Below, in pieces: positions 51,931-61,067 of a stretch of 64,000 bases of DNA. The stretch's first letter is position 1; each line of letters opens with the position of its first letter. Under the pieces are notes generated by a model. That model saw only the letters and a list, made by a program, of their open reading frames with translations, was not told the DNA's origin and searched no databases. The stretch is from Paenibacillus sp. JJ-223 (GTDB lineage Bacteria > Bacillota > Bacilli > Paenibacillales > Paenibacillaceae): positions 151,446 through 215,445 of the forward strand of contig NZ_CAKMMP010000012.1 of assembly GCF_927798175.1 (NCBI RefSeq), given 5' to 3'. Position numbers and translations under genes: made by a program.

Positions 51931-52683
51931 CTAACGTTTGATAAACCGGTCATGCGAATCACGGAAAGCTACCTGCCACGCATGCACATCGTTCGTGCAG
52001 ATCATCACTTCCGGATCGACCGCCGCGAGCTGCTGCATGACGGCCGGATCGTCCACCGTCCAAGCCATGACTTGGATGCCTCTGCTCCGCAAATCGTTCA
52101 TCATGCTGCGATTGACATGGGAGTGTCCAATAGACAGAAAACTGCACTTCATTTCCTGCAAACGCTCGGGAAGATCGGCTGGATAGGCATCAATGATCAA
52201 CCCGGTCCTAATCCCGGGGTCAATCTCCTTTGCTTTGATCAAAGCCGTCGGTTCGAAGGAGGTCAAAACAACGTCGTTCTGCATATGACGCTTCTTCACC
52301 TCTCGAATGACCGCTTCCGGCAAATCGGGGTACATGTTCCCTACCGTCTTCAATTCGATATTGAGCCGTACTTTGCCGCAGCAGCGATCCAGCACTTCCG
52401 CCAAAGTCGGTATGCGCTCCCCTGCGTATTGTTTGCTTTTCCATGATCCGGCATCAAGCGATGCCATAGTGGAACGATCTGTCTCCCGGACCAAACCTTC
52501 GCCATTTGTCGTACGTTCCAACGAAAAATCATGAATGACGACGGGAACATCATCGCGCGACATTTGAACATCCAGCTCGATCCATTGCACTTGCGGCTGC
52601 TCCATGGCCAGCAAAAAGGCCGCCATCGTGTTTTCGGGCGCTACCGAGGAGTATCCGCGGTGCGCGACACATATGTTTTTCAC
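51931..52683 (-). CDS. Glycerophosphodiester phosphodiesterase
   Basis: The protein is 250 aa from GTG 52683 (MKNICVAHRGYSS), 7 nt after GGGGG; an ATG at 52710 would overlap the capA stop as ATGA but reads a non-family extension. The active site is AHRGYSSVAPENTMAAF, ELDVQMSRDDVPVVIHD, NIELK and MAWTVDD. It hydrolyses glycerophosphodiesters (phospholipid or teichoic acid breakdown) to glycerol-3-phosphate and alcohol. No signal peptide, hence cytosolic. Confidence 0.92.
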   Translation of the reverse strand: MKNICVAHRGYSSVAPENTMAAFLLAMEQPQVQWIELDVQMSRDDVPVVIHDFSLERTTNGEGLVRETDRSTMASLDAGSWKSKQYAGERIPTLAEVLDRCCGKVRLNIELKTVGNMYPDLPEAVIREVKKRHMQNDVVLTSFEPTALIKAKEIDPGIRTGLIIDAYPADLPERLQEMKCSFLSIGHSHVNRSMMNDLRSRGIQVMAWTVDDPAVMQQLAAVDPEVMICTNDVHAWQVAFRDSHDRFIKR

Positions 52684-52706
52684 TAGGTTTCCCCCTAAAA
52701 TGATAG

Positions 52707-54155
52707 TCATTTCGTCACAGCTGCTCCGTTTGGTTCAAAACGGATGCCAGGAGAAAGCGTGGTCATCTGTTCCAGAAGCAACCGTGCAGCGTCGGCTTCC
52801 ATCGGAATGGCTTGCCCCAGCCCTGCTTCATAAGGCACCACTTTCATGCTGCATTTGGCATCCGCGCTGCAGCGCGCCTGGAAGACAGCCGTCTTCCAGG
52901 TCTCCTCCGTGGTCGATCTTGAAAAAATGAAATTGCCTGTACTGTAAGCGATCCATTTGCCCTTGTACAGCTCGACGCCTTGCAGTACATGAGGGTGTCC
53001 CCCGATGATCAGATCCGCGCCAGCGTCAACGAATTCATGAGCCAGTCTCGTCTGGTCACTGTTGGGGGTGCTTACACGTTCCTCTCCCCAATGGGCGACC
53101 ACAATGACCAAATCGGCATGCTTGCGGGCCTTCTTGATTGCATTTACAGCCGCGGCCGAGCTGTAAGCTTCTGCAACGCCAGCCCGGTTTCCTTCGGCTT
53201 TCCAACTCGTTTCCGGAACGACCCTGCTGAAACCAAGCAGGGCAATCTTCATTCCTTTGCGTTCCATGTATACAGGAGCATACGCCTCGTCCTGATTCAT
53301 GCCCGCGCCGACATGTTCGATGCCATACTCCTTGAGATAGGTGAGCGTATCCACCAAACCTTCCACGCCCTGATCCAAAATGTGATTGTTGGCCAGGTTT
53401 ACGGCGTCAAATCCAGCAGCGACCATTGCGGCAAGCGCTTTGGGTGAAGATTTGTACACAAAGGTTTTGTTGGCAGCCCCGGTTCCGCCAAGCGTAACAG
53501 GGGTTTCCAAATTGCCGATGGTCAGGTCGTCTTCCTTAAACATGCCTCCAAGTTGAGCAAAGGCATAGTCATAGCCGTTTTTATCGAGGACTTCCGCTAC
53601 CTTGCCCGAAAATTGCATATCTCCGACAATATTAATAATGACATCACCGGAGGTACCCGAAGGCTGAGGCGCAACAACGCTGCTACCCGAAGACTTATCG
53701 TTGTCCTGAGCAGCCGAAGTGTTGGATGACGCAGGCTTCTCTGGCTTTTCCGGCTGTTTCGCAGGTTGGTCTGTCTTGACGGCCTCGGAAGTTCCGGATG
53801 CATTCGCAGGCTCTGAACCTTGCTTCCCTCCACTTGCAGCAGGGGATTCCTGATGGTCAGGCTGAGGCGTTTGGTCAGGCTCTTCATCCAACGTTCCGCC
53901 AGTTACCGGTTTTGCATCTGATTCACCAGCAGGTTGGTTCTCCTCGGTATTGTCGCGATCCGCCGGAACCTCACTTACAATCTCATCTTGCGGGTTTGTG
54001 CCTGCCTGCCGCTCCTTCATCCCGAGAATATAGTAGAGCGAGACCAGAATGATACAGACAAAAAGCAGCAGATTAATGCTCCAGACTACCTTTTGCGGGC
54101 TTATGCGCTTTCGCTTTTTCTTCCTTGCACCTCGTTCGGATCTTGGGGGATACAT
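52707..54155 (-). CDS. CapA-type (poly-gamma-glutamate/capsule) metallophosphatase-fold protein
   Basis: The protein is 482 aa. A basic N-tail (RKKKRKR), one transmembrane helix (about 24-44) and a long disordered Pro/Ser/Glu/Lys-rich linker (about 50-165) precede the CapA domain. Its motifs are IINIVGDMQFSG, NLETPV, NLANNHILDQG, VAHWGEE and IGGHPHVLQGVE. It is exposed outside the membrane. PgsA/CapA proteins take part in polyglutamate export, but pgsB/pgsC are missing, so another wall or capsule role is likely. Confidence 0.9.
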   Translation of the reverse strand: MYPPRSERGARKKKRKRISPQKVVWSINLLLFVCIILVSLYYILGMKERQAGTNPQDEIVSEVPADRDNTEENQPAGESDAKPVTGGTLDEEPDQTPQPDHQESPAASGGKQGSEPANASGTSEAVKTDQPAKQPEKPEKPASSNTSAAQDNDKSSGSSVVAPQPSGTSGDVIINIVGDMQFSGKVAEVLDKNGYDYAFAQLGGMFKEDDLTIGNLETPVTLGGTGAANKTFVYKSSPKALAAMVAAGFDAVNLANNHILDQGVEGLVDTLTYLKEYGIEHVGAGMNQDEAYAPVYMERKGMKIALLGFSRVVPETSWKAEGNRAGVAEAYSSAAAVNAIKKARKHADLVIVVAHWGEERVSTPNSDQTRLAHEFVDAGADLIIGGHPHVLQGVELYKGKWIAYSTGNFIFSRSTTEETWKTAVFQARCSADAKCSMKVVPYEAGLGQAIPMEADAARLLLEQMTTLSPGIRFEPNGAAVTK

Positions 54156-54201
54156 AGACCACCTCTTCTATTCCATTTCAACCCAATCGCTATCATTATA
54201 T

Positions 54202-54246
54202 AAGAAAAATAATTATCGATGCACTCTCTAAGTAGACAGACCGCCT
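54202..54246. repeat. Direct repeat copy 1 (45 bp)
   Basis: It starts AAGAAAAATAA and ends GACAGACCGCCT. It matches copy 2 at 54314-54358 with one mismatch (T versus C at the 12th base). It lies between capA and hemY, with an inverted ATTTTTCTT at 54257. Confidence 0.9.
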
Positions 54247-54313
54247 TTAGCAGAAATTTTTCTTGCGATTATGGCCTTCAACTTCGCTCACACCCGCGAA
54301 ATTCCATAATCTA

Positions 54314-54358
54314 AAGAAAAATAACTATCGATGCACTCTCTAAGTAGACAGACCGCCT
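54314..54358. repeat. Direct repeat copy 2 (45 bp)
   Basis: Copy of 54202-54246, offset by 112 bp. It immediately follows the hemY terminator in transcription order. Confidence 0.9.
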
Positions 54359-54360
54359 GA

Positions 54361-54410
54361 AAAAAAGAGGCCGTCTCCACGTATCCATTTCAACGTTCGA
54401 GACAGCCCCA
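54361..54410 (-). terminator. Terminator of the hem operon
   Basis: On the minus strand GGCTGTCTC pairs with GAGACGGCC across a loop, followed by TCTTTTTTT. Confidence 0.82.
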
Positions 54411-54419
54411 TGATGAATG

Positions 54420-55844
54420 TTACAACGCCGCAAGCGCGGCTGCAGCCTGCATGGACATTTCCTTCGCCTGTTTGATGCAATCCGGCAAACCAACGCCTTC
54501 ATACGCAGCCCCGGCAACATAAACGCCCGGCAATTTGTCGCCGAGTTCCTGCCGAAGCGCCGCAATATGCTGCAGATGCCCGACCGGATACTGCGGCATC
54601 GATTTGCGAAGCCGCGTAATTTCTGTGAAGAGCGGAACGGCATCAACCCCCATCGTCTCATGTAAATCCTTGAGCACGAGGTCAGTCAGCACGTCATCCA
54701 GAAGCTCCACGTTCTGTTCGTCGCCGGAACGGCCGACATAGCAGCGAAGCAGCACTTTGTCATCCGGACTTGTATGCAGCCACTTTGTCGAAGTCCACGT
54801 GCATGCCGTGATGTTGCGCCCTTCCTTGCGCGGCACGAGAAATCCCGAGCCGTCGAAGACGTGCTCCACGTCCTTTTTCTGGAATGCGAGCACCACATTG
54901 GCCACGGACACATAATTGATGGCATCGAGCGCGGAGGTATCCACATGGGGTTTCAACAGCGGCGCTGCCGCAAAAGCCGGCACGGTGACAATGATATCTT
55001 CGGCAGCCAGCGACTCCCCGTTATCCAGATGGACCCGGTATCTTGCCTCTCCCTCGTCGTGCTTCTCAAAAGATTGCACTCCGGTGTTCAGCAGCTGCTT
55101 CACGTCATGCAGATCATGAACAAGCGCGTGAACAAGGCTTTGCAGCCCCTGACGAAACGTAAGAAACGCACTTCTTTTCGTTCCCGTATGGGTCTCTGCC
55201 GGCTTGCGTCCGGTCATCATGCCGCGAATCAGGCTGCCGTAATCCCGCTCCACCGCGCCGAATTGCGGAAAGGTGGCCTGAAGGCTCAGCTTGCGCATAT
55301 CCCCGGCATAAATGCCGGCCAAGAGCGGTTCGGTCAGGTTCTCCAGCACCTCCGGCCCAAGCCTGCGCTCGATCATGTACCCGAGCGACTCATCCTCTGA
55401 CGATCGACGCGGCGGGATGAAGAAATCCATCAATGCGCGCAGCTTGCCTTGTGGAGACACCAACCCGCTTCGCAGAAACGGCGCCAGTTCCGTAGGTATG
55501 CCAAGCACCAGTCCCGCAGGCATCGGATGCAGCTTGCCGCGCTGCATAATGTAGGTTTTTTTGGATTCCGGATTTTGGCTGACCAGTTCATGGTCGATTT
55601 CCAGTTCCTTGGCCAGATCGACCATAGCCGTTTTGCGGGCCAAGAAGGAATCCGGGCCTTTCTCGATCACGAAACCGTCACGATGAAGCGTCTGAATCAT
55701 ACCGCCCATGGACGAGCTTTTTTCCACAAGCGTAATTTGGGCCTCTACCCCTGCTTCCCGGTAATGTTTCCGGATGTAAAATGCCGCGCTGAGGCCGGTC
55801 AACCCGCCGCCGATGACTACGACACGCCGTTTCTTATCAACCAT
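54420..55844 (-). CDS. hemY: Coproporphyrinogen/protoporphyrinogen oxidase
   Basis: The protein is 474 aa from ATG 55844 (MVDKKRRVVVIGGGLTGLSAAF), the FAD dinucleotide fold. The C-terminal FAD motif is GVYVAGAAYEGVGLPDCI. In Firmicutes this enzyme (also CgoX) oxidises coproporphyrinogen III by six electrons using oxygen. The ATG overlaps the hemH stop by one base (TAATG). It is the last gene of the hemE-hemH-hemY operon. Confidence 0.96.
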   Translation of the reverse strand: MVDKKRRVVVIGGGLTGLSAAFYIRKHYREAGVEAQITLVEKSSSMGGMIQTLHRDGFVIEKGPDSFLARKTAMVDLAKELEIDHELVSQNPESKKTYIMQRGKLHPMPAGLVLGIPTELAPFLRSGLVSPQGKLRALMDFFIPPRRSSEDESLGYMIERRLGPEVLENLTEPLLAGIYAGDMRKLSLQATFPQFGAVERDYGSLIRGMMTGRKPAETHTGTKRSAFLTFRQGLQSLVHALVHDLHDVKQLLNTGVQSFEKHDEGEARYRVHLDNGESLAAEDIIVTVPAFAAAPLLKPHVDTSALDAINYVSVANVVLAFQKKDVEHVFDGSGFLVPRKEGRNITACTWTSTKWLHTSPDDKVLLRCYVGRSGDEQNVELLDDVLTDLVLKDLHETMGVDAVPLFTEITRLRKSMPQYPVGHLQHIAALRQELGDKLPGVYVAGAAYEGVGLPDCIKQAKEMSMQAAAALAAL

Positions 55845-56794
55845 TACGCATCTGTTCCTTGCTGCCATCGGCCTATAATTACATCGCTGAGCGTTTCCAT
55901 GTACAGAGGATCACTGTTCAGCGAATCAATGCGCATCAAACGTATGTCGATTTCCTTGGCGATCGTTTTGGCTTCAATATCCAGATCATAGAGCACTTCC
56001 AAATGATCGGACACGAATCCGACGGGTGCCACCAGCACGTCCTCCACCTGCTCGCGCGCCAGATTCTGAAGCGTGTCCAGAATGTCCGGTCCCAACCACG
56101 GCTCTGCGGTTCTTCCCGCACTCTGCCATGTGAACTGCCAATTGCTGATCCCCGTGCGGGAAGCGATCGCTTCCGATGTCTCCAGCAGCTGCTGCGGATA
56201 AGGATCGCCCATGCCGACGATCCGTTCGGGCAGACTGTGTGCGCTGAACAGGACCCGAACCTCCCCGCGTTTTGCGCCAGCTTCCTCAAACGCATCCAGC
56301 TTGGCATTGACACGGCTCGCAAAAGCCTGAATCAACTTCGGATGCAGATGATAACTTTCGACGAAAGACATCTGAATGCCGAGCTCCTCCGCCTTCTCGC
56401 GGGCACGCTTAATGTAGCTGCCCACACTCATCGTGGAATAGTGTGGAGCAAGCACGATGCCAACCGCCGTCCGGATGCCGTCCTTGGCCATCTGTTCAAC
56501 GCCGTCCTCGATGAACGGGCGGGCATGCTTCAATCCCTGATAACAACGGAATTCCACCTCTGTTGTGCGCTCATCCCGGTTCAATGTTTCCTGCAGGGCC
56601 TTCACTTGGTTGTCCGTGTTTTCCCTGAGCGGGAACACACCGCCGACAATGGCCTCATACCGATCCGTCAATTCTTTCAATTGCTCCGGCTCAGGAGGAC
56701 GCCCGCGGCGAATATGCGTGTAGTACGCTTCGATGCCTTCCATGCTCTCCGGTGTGCCATAAGACATCACCAGTACGCCTACTGTATTAGTCAT
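55844..56794 (-). CDS. hemH: Ferrochelatase (coproporphyrin III type)
   Basis: The protein is 316 aa. VLVMSYGTPESMEGIEAYYTHIRRGRPP opens the chain, FSAHSLPERI contains the metal-inserting His, and WLGPDILDTL and PVGFVSDHLEVLYDLD carry the Glu/Asp of the active site. It inserts iron into coproporphyrin (CpfC in current naming). It overlaps hemE by 8 bp. Confidence 0.97.
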   Translation of the reverse strand: MTNTVGVLVMSYGTPESMEGIEAYYTHIRRGRPPEPEQLKELTDRYEAIVGGVFPLRENTDNQVKALQETLNRDERTTEVEFRCYQGLKHARPFIEDGVEQMAKDGIRTAVGIVLAPHYSTMSVGSYIKRAREKAEELGIQMSFVESYHLHPKLIQAFASRVNAKLDAFEEAGAKRGEVRVLFSAHSLPERIVGMGDPYPQQLLETSEAIASRTGISNWQFTWQSAGRTAEPWLGPDILDTLQNLAREQVEDVLVAPVGFVSDHLEVLYDLDIEAKTIAKEIDIRLMRIDSLNSDPLYMETLSDVIIGRWQQGTDA

Positions 56795-57851
56795 TGGTAA
56801 CTTTCACTCCCATTCTCAATGCTTCAGCAGAATATTCGTGAATATACGCCGTCAATTCTTTCAATTTATCAAGCGAGGCTTCCGGGAACAATCCATGACC
56901 CAGATTGAAAATATAGCCCGGCTCCTTAACGCCTTCGTCGATGATCGCTTTGGCCTGCTGCTTGATGACATCCATCGGCGCGGTCAGCACGTACGGGTCA
57001 AGGTTGCCTTGCACGGCAAACTTGCCCCCCAGTCTCTTGCGTCCTTCGGAGATGGATACCCGCCAATCCAATCCAATGACGTTCGCCTGCAGTTCAAGCA
57101 GCGCGGGCAGCAATTCTCCCGAAGCAACGCCAGGGAAATAAATTTTGGGTACATTCAAATCCGACAATTCGGCAAAGATACGGGTAATGGTTGGCAGGAC
57201 ATAGGTTTTGAAGTCAATCGGTGAAAGCGCGCCTACCCAGCTGTCGAACAACTGGAACGCTTTGCCGCCGCTGCCGATATGGGCTCGTACATATGTAATG
57301 ACCATGTCGCCCAGCTTCTGCATCAGCCGATGCCATACTTCAGGCTCGCTGTACATCAACGTTTTGGTGCGAATATATCCTTTGGACGGCCTGCCTTCGA
57401 TCAGATAGCTGGCGATCGTAAACGGCGCACCCGCAAACGTAATCAAAGGAACATCCAGCTCTTTGTCCAGAATCCGGATCGTCTCTAATATATGGGACAA
57501 ATCCCCCTCCACGTCGATGGGACGAAGCCGATCCACGTCCGCAGCGCTGCGGATGGGATTATCGATGACGGGACCGATGTTTTTGACAATATCGAAATCA
57601 ATGCCGATTGACGCAACCGGATTCATAATATCGGAATACAAAATAGCCGCATCCACGCCGAGTTTGCGTACCGGCATTAGGGTCACTTCAGCAGCCAGCT
57701 CGGGCTGGCGGCAAATTTCAAGCAATGAATATTTCTCTTTGATCTTGCGGTAATCGGGATCGTAACGCCCAGCCTGACGCATGTACCACACCGGAACACG
57801 GTCCACCTGCTGTCCGAAGCTCGCCCGAATCAGACGGTCATTATAGCTCAT
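56787..57851 (-). CDS. hemE: Uroporphyrinogen decarboxylase
   Basis: The protein is 354 aa from ATG 57851 (MSYNDRLIRASFGQQVDRVPVWYMRQAGRYDPDY), 10 nt after GGAGG. The PVWYMRQAGRY block is the family signature, with the catalytic Asp in YSDIM. GAPFTIASYLIEG and FDSWVGALSPIDF follow. It removes four acetate carboxyls from uroporphyrinogen III. It is the first gene of hemEHY; the open frame upstream to 58124 is not supported. Confidence 0.97.
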   Translation of the reverse strand: MSYNDRLIRASFGQQVDRVPVWYMRQAGRYDPDYRKIKEKYSLLEICRQPELAAEVTLMPVRKLGVDAAILYSDIMNPVASIGIDFDIVKNIGPVIDNPIRSAADVDRLRPIDVEGDLSHILETIRILDKELDVPLITFAGAPFTIASYLIEGRPSKGYIRTKTLMYSEPEVWHRLMQKLGDMVITYVRAHIGSGGKAFQLFDSWVGALSPIDFKTYVLPTITRIFAELSDLNVPKIYFPGVASGELLPALLELQANVIGLDWRVSISEGRKRLGGKFAVQGNLDPYVLTAPMDVIKQQAKAIIDEGVKEPGYIFNLGHGLFPEASLDKLKELTAYIHEYSAEALRMGVKVTND

Positions 57852-57891
57852 TGTTAAGATGCCTCCAACTCGTTTTGGACTCATAACTACC

Positions 57892-57920
57892 ATTATGCCC
57901 TTTTTGAAGACCAGTAACAA
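57892..57920 (-). promoter_or_regulatory. Promoter of hemEHY
   Basis: On the minus strand TTGTTA (57920-57915), 17 nt, CATAAT (57897-57892). Confidence 0.65.
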
Positions 57921-57979
57921 CCACGTCTGGATGACAATACTATGACATTCCTTACATCCCGATGCCCATATGCCAATTA

Positions 57980-57988
57980 TGGTATAAT
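57980..57988 (+). promoter_or_regulatory. Extended -10 promoter of the MFS gene
   Basis: TGGTATAAT without an obvious -35, 60 nt upstream of the TTG start. Confidence 0.5.
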
Positions 57989-58047
57989 AAAAGAATCGTG
58001 TTTTTTTAGGTGTTTCAGAAATGATCCAGAAAGGAGTGAAAAGCACT

Positions 58048-59259
58048 TTGAAAACCTGGAAAGTAAACCTCATCGTGCTTTGGTTCGGGCAATTTCTGGC
58101 CAACTCCGGTATGACCATGATCACCCCGTTTTTGTCCCTTTATTTGGCACAAGACCTCGGCGTGGTAGGCGAGCATGAAATCGGCATCTGGGCGGGGATC
58201 ATCTTTGCGGCCAATTTCCTGACCTCCTTTTTGTTCCAGCCCCTGTGGGGCAAGCTGTCGGACAAATACGGCCGCAAAATCATGCTGCTGCGTTCGGGCT
58301 TCGGCATGGCGATCGTCATCGGCTTGATGGGACTCGCGCAAAGCCCGTGGCAGCTGCTGCTATTGCGCCTGTTGAACGGCACGATTTCGGGCTTCAACCC
58401 GGCCGCCGTATCGCTGATCTCAAGCACGACACCAAAAGACCGCATGGGCTTCGCCATGGGGATCAGCCAGTCCGGCCAGGTCGCCGGCACGATTCTCGGC
58501 CCGCTGATCGGCGGTTTGCTGGCGGACCAAGTCGGCTTCCGTCCGATTTTCTACATTACGGGCGGACTGATCTTTACGGCCTCGATGCTGGCCCTGTTTT
58601 TCGTTAGGGAGACATTCGACCGCGAAAAAGCGGCCAAGCTGCCAGAGCAATCGGTCCTGTCCGGTTTGAAAGAGCTGAACAAGTTTCCGCAGCTCCCTGC
58701 ATTGTTCGCCGTAACGTTCCTGCTTCAGTTCGCCATGATCAGTCCGATGTCTCTGCTGCCGCTGTACGTGCAGAAGCTTCACGCGTCCGACGTCAACGTA
58801 GCGTTCTGGGCAGGGTTGGTCGGTGCCGTGACCGGGATGTCCAACATGGCGATGTCGCCCGTGCTCGGCAAGCTCAGCGACAAGATCGGGGCCCACAAGG
58901 TGTTGACCTTTTCACTCATCGGCACGGGCCTCATGTTGATTCCGCAGGCCTTTGTACAGACGGTATGGCAGCTCATCCTTGTACGCTTCGTCATGGGTGT
59001 GTTCATGGGCGGCCTGCTGCCAAGCGTCAATGCGCTGATCCGTTCCTATTCGCCGGAAGGCATGATCAGCCGTGCATTCAGCTTCAATACGAGCACGCTT
59101 GCACTGGGCAACATGCTCGGCGCCGTGTTCGGCGGTTTCCTGGCCGGCTTTATCGGAATCGAAGGACTTTTCATTTTGTCGGGCGCCCTATTGTTGCTGA
59201 ATATGATCTGGGTCCGATTCAAGCTGTACGGCAAGCCAGCATCCCTGCGTGATCATTGA
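58048..59259 (+). CDS. MFS drug-efflux transporter (DHA1 type)
   Basis: The protein is 403 aa from TTG 58048 (MKTWKVNLIVLWFGQFLANSG), with AAAGGAG about 10 nt upstream; ATG 58021 is a possible longer start. It has twelve helices. GKLSDKYGRKIMLLRSG is loop A motif, GISQSGQVAGTILGPLIGGLLAD is motif C of drug exporters, and GKLSDKIGAHKVL is the second half repeat. It is divergent from hemE. The substrate is unknown. Confidence 0.9.
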   Translation: MKTWKVNLIVLWFGQFLANSGMTMITPFLSLYLAQDLGVVGEHEIGIWAGIIFAANFLTSFLFQPLWGKLSDKYGRKIMLLRSGFGMAIVIGLMGLAQSPWQLLLLRLLNGTISGFNPAAVSLISSTTPKDRMGFAMGISQSGQVAGTILGPLIGGLLADQVGFRPIFYITGGLIFTASMLALFFVRETFDREKAAKLPEQSVLSGLKELNKFPQLPALFAVTFLLQFAMISPMSLLPLYVQKLHASDVNVAFWAGLVGAVTGMSNMAMSPVLGKLSDKIGAHKVLTFSLIGTGLMLIPQAFVQTVWQLILVRFVMGVFMGGLLPSVNALIRSYSPEGMISRAFSFNTSTLALGNMLGAVFGGFLAGFIGIEGLFILSGALLLLNMIWVRFKLYGKPASLRDH

Positions 59260-59290
59260 GATGTAGCTTCCCCGGGCCACGAATCCCACA

Positions 59291-59350
59291 TGCAGCTTCT
59301 CTCCGAGCTTCCTTTACAGGAAGACTTGGAGGGGAGCTCTTTTTTTTCAA
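59291..59350 (+). terminator. Terminator of the MFS gene
   Basis: AGCT.CTC.CC.AG.TTCCT-TTAC-AGGAA..CT.GG.GG.GAGCT, followed by TTTTTTTT. Confidence 0.85.
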
Positions 59351-59620
59351 AGGAATGTCCTGCATCCGCCCGTTATATACGAAGCTACGATGACCAATAA
59401 TCGGCCCAACCTCTCTGAGTTTATCGATAGACGATTTCATTTCTCGCCTATACCGATCATGACAGCACAACCCCAAGCCTATTATGGAATATTATATGAC
59501 ATGCACAAGGATGAAAACCCAATCATTCCAACGTCGTATTTTTCCTCAAAATTTCAAATAAATATGCAATATACTCTTTCAATCTTTCAATTTAACCGCT
59601 TTCCTTATGAAATCTTTCGT

Positions 59621-59649
59621 TTGTCATATTTTCTAACACATAATACAAT
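59621..59649 (+). promoter_or_regulatory. Asparaginase promoter
   Basis: TTGTCA (59621-59626), 17-nt spacer, TACAAT (59644-59649), sigma-A type. Confidence 0.72.
59622..59638. promoter_or_regulatory. GlnR/TnrA operator, full consensus match
   Basis: TGTCATATTTTCTAACA matches TGTNANAWWWTMTNACA at every specified position. It overlaps the -35 and most of the spacer, so binding should strongly affect transcription. Confidence 0.78.
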
Positions 59650-59707
59650 AACCCTACAATCATTACATAATACCTCACACACCATTGACCTGAAGGAGCG
59701 TGTTACT

Positions 59708-60919
59708 ATGACAAAACGTTCAAATCTTCGCCCTTGGGCTGTATGGAGCACAGCCGCTTTGACAGCACTGACCATCTCCTTATCCCCAATCGGAACTTAC
59801 GCAGCCTCTGCCGCAATCGTCGAAACGAGCGGTACGACGGCTCCCGTGCAGACGACATCGTCCACGCCGGCGCGCAACACAACCATTCCTCCTGTCACTG
59901 ATGCCGCCAAACAATCCCAGCTGCCTAACGTTCTCGTCATCGGTACAGGGGGAACCATCGCCGGCCAGTCCAAGGACGAAACCAGCTTTCAAAACTACAA
60001 AGCCGGTACGCTGGCCATAGCCGATATGGTGGATTCACTGCCCGATAAACAGAAGATCGCGGATGTCAATACGCTCCAGTTCGGCAATTCCGGTTCAGGC
60101 TCCTATACCATGGCCGATCTCTATGATCTCTCGCAATCCGTAGACGAAGCGCTCAAACAATATGACGGCGTTGTCGTCACGACAGGAACGGATACCATGG
60201 AGGAAATCGCCTATTTCCTCGATTTGACGGTCCAAAGCGACAAACCGGTAGTGATCACCGGATCGATGCGGCCATGGACGGTGATTGGTTCCGATGCGCA
60301 GGCCAACTTGTACAATGCCATCAAATTGTCCGCGAGCGGTCGCACCACTTCCTTCGGCACCGTGCTCATGTTGAATGACACCATTCAACTGGCACGCGGC
60401 GTAACCAAAACGAACGACTATCGCACAGACACCTTTGAAACCCCGATGCTTGGGGCCGTCGGTTACATCGATGAAGACAACATTCGCATCTACCGCGCAC
60501 CTTCGCGGGCCATGCAGCCTTCCGGGGCAGCCAAACCGGTCTTCGATCTGAGCAAAATCAAAAAATCCGACCTCGCCAAGGTCGAGATCGCGATCTCTTA
60601 CCAGGAAGCCGGAGGAGAAGCCATCGAAGGCTTCGTTAAAGGCGGAGCCAAGGGCATCGTAACGTCAGGCACCGGCGCAGGCGGCATTTCAAAAGCGATG
60701 GGTCAAGCACGCACCAAAGCGATCGAAGAAGGCGTCGTTTTCGTGACGACAACCCGTACAGGCTCGGGAAGCGTATACGGGGGCAGCGACGGCATCATCG
60801 CCGGAGACAACCTTAGCCCGCAGCAGGCTCGGATCTTGCTGATGCTCTCCCTCTCGTTCAGCAGCGATTTCGATACGATCAAGAAATGGTTCGAAACCTA
60901 CGGAACGCCTGAAGTATAA
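59708..60919 (+). CDS. ansZ: Type II (secreted) L-asparaginase
   Basis: The protein is 403 aa from ATG 59708, preceded by AAGGAGCG. A signal peptide (about 1-33, ending TYAASA) and a Thr/Pro/Ser-rich linker precede the catalytic domain. The two threonine motifs are intact: VIGTGGTIAG with Thr83 and VVTTGTDTMEE with Thr161-Asp162; TGSMRP follows. It converts extracellular asparagine to aspartate and ammonium. The promoter carries a GlnR/TnrA box, as expected for a nitrogen-scavenging enzyme (B. subtilis ansZ is TnrA-controlled). Confidence 0.95.
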   Translation: MTKRSNLRPWAVWSTAALTALTISLSPIGTYAASAAIVETSGTTAPVQTTSSTPARNTTIPPVTDAAKQSQLPNVLVIGTGGTIAGQSKDETSFQNYKAGTLAIADMVDSLPDKQKIADVNTLQFGNSGSGSYTMADLYDLSQSVDEALKQYDGVVVTTGTDTMEEIAYFLDLTVQSDKPVVITGSMRPWTVIGSDAQANLYNAIKLSASGRTTSFGTVLMLNDTIQLARGVTKTNDYRTDTFETPMLGAVGYIDEDNIRIYRAPSRAMQPSGAAKPVFDLSKIKKSDLAKVEIAISYQEAGGEAIEGFVKGGAKGIVTSGTGAGGISKAMGQARTKAIEEGVVFVTTTRTGSGSVYGGSDGIIAGDNLSPQQARILLMLSLSFSSDFDTIKKWFETYGTPEV

Positions 60920-61009
60920 TAAGGATACGCCGATTCCGGCCAACCCATAGACGATCTTAATGAACATGCAACAGCCATCATACATTAAAAAAACCGTTCA
61001 AACCCGCAG

Positions 61010-61053
61010 AAAGACCACGCCCTCAGGAAGAACAGGCGTGGTCTTTCTTAACG
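61010..61053. terminator. Terminator between asparaginase and O-methyltransferase genes
   Basis: AGAAAGACCACGCC pairs with GGCGTGGTCTTTCT. Confidence 0.82.
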
Positions 61054-61067
61054 ATGTACCTATTTTT

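Larger units (their letters stand above)
59260..59707. other. Intergenic region before the asparaginase gene
   Basis: It holds the MFS terminator (59291-59350), the asparaginase promoter and a GlnR/TnrA box (59621-59649). The reading frame of the asparaginase stays open back to 59390, but no ribosome binding site supports an earlier start. Confidence 0.7.

Noticed and set aside
57852..58124. Upstream extension of hemE to 445 aa
   Set aside because: The extension crosses the hemE promoter and has no site or family similarity; the family start MSYNDRLIRA with GGAGG is at 57851.
59390..59707. 106-codon upstream extension of the asparaginase
   Set aside because: The in-frame openness is chance. 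The promoter and GlnR box lie inside it, and the signal peptide begins at 59708 after AAGGAGCG.
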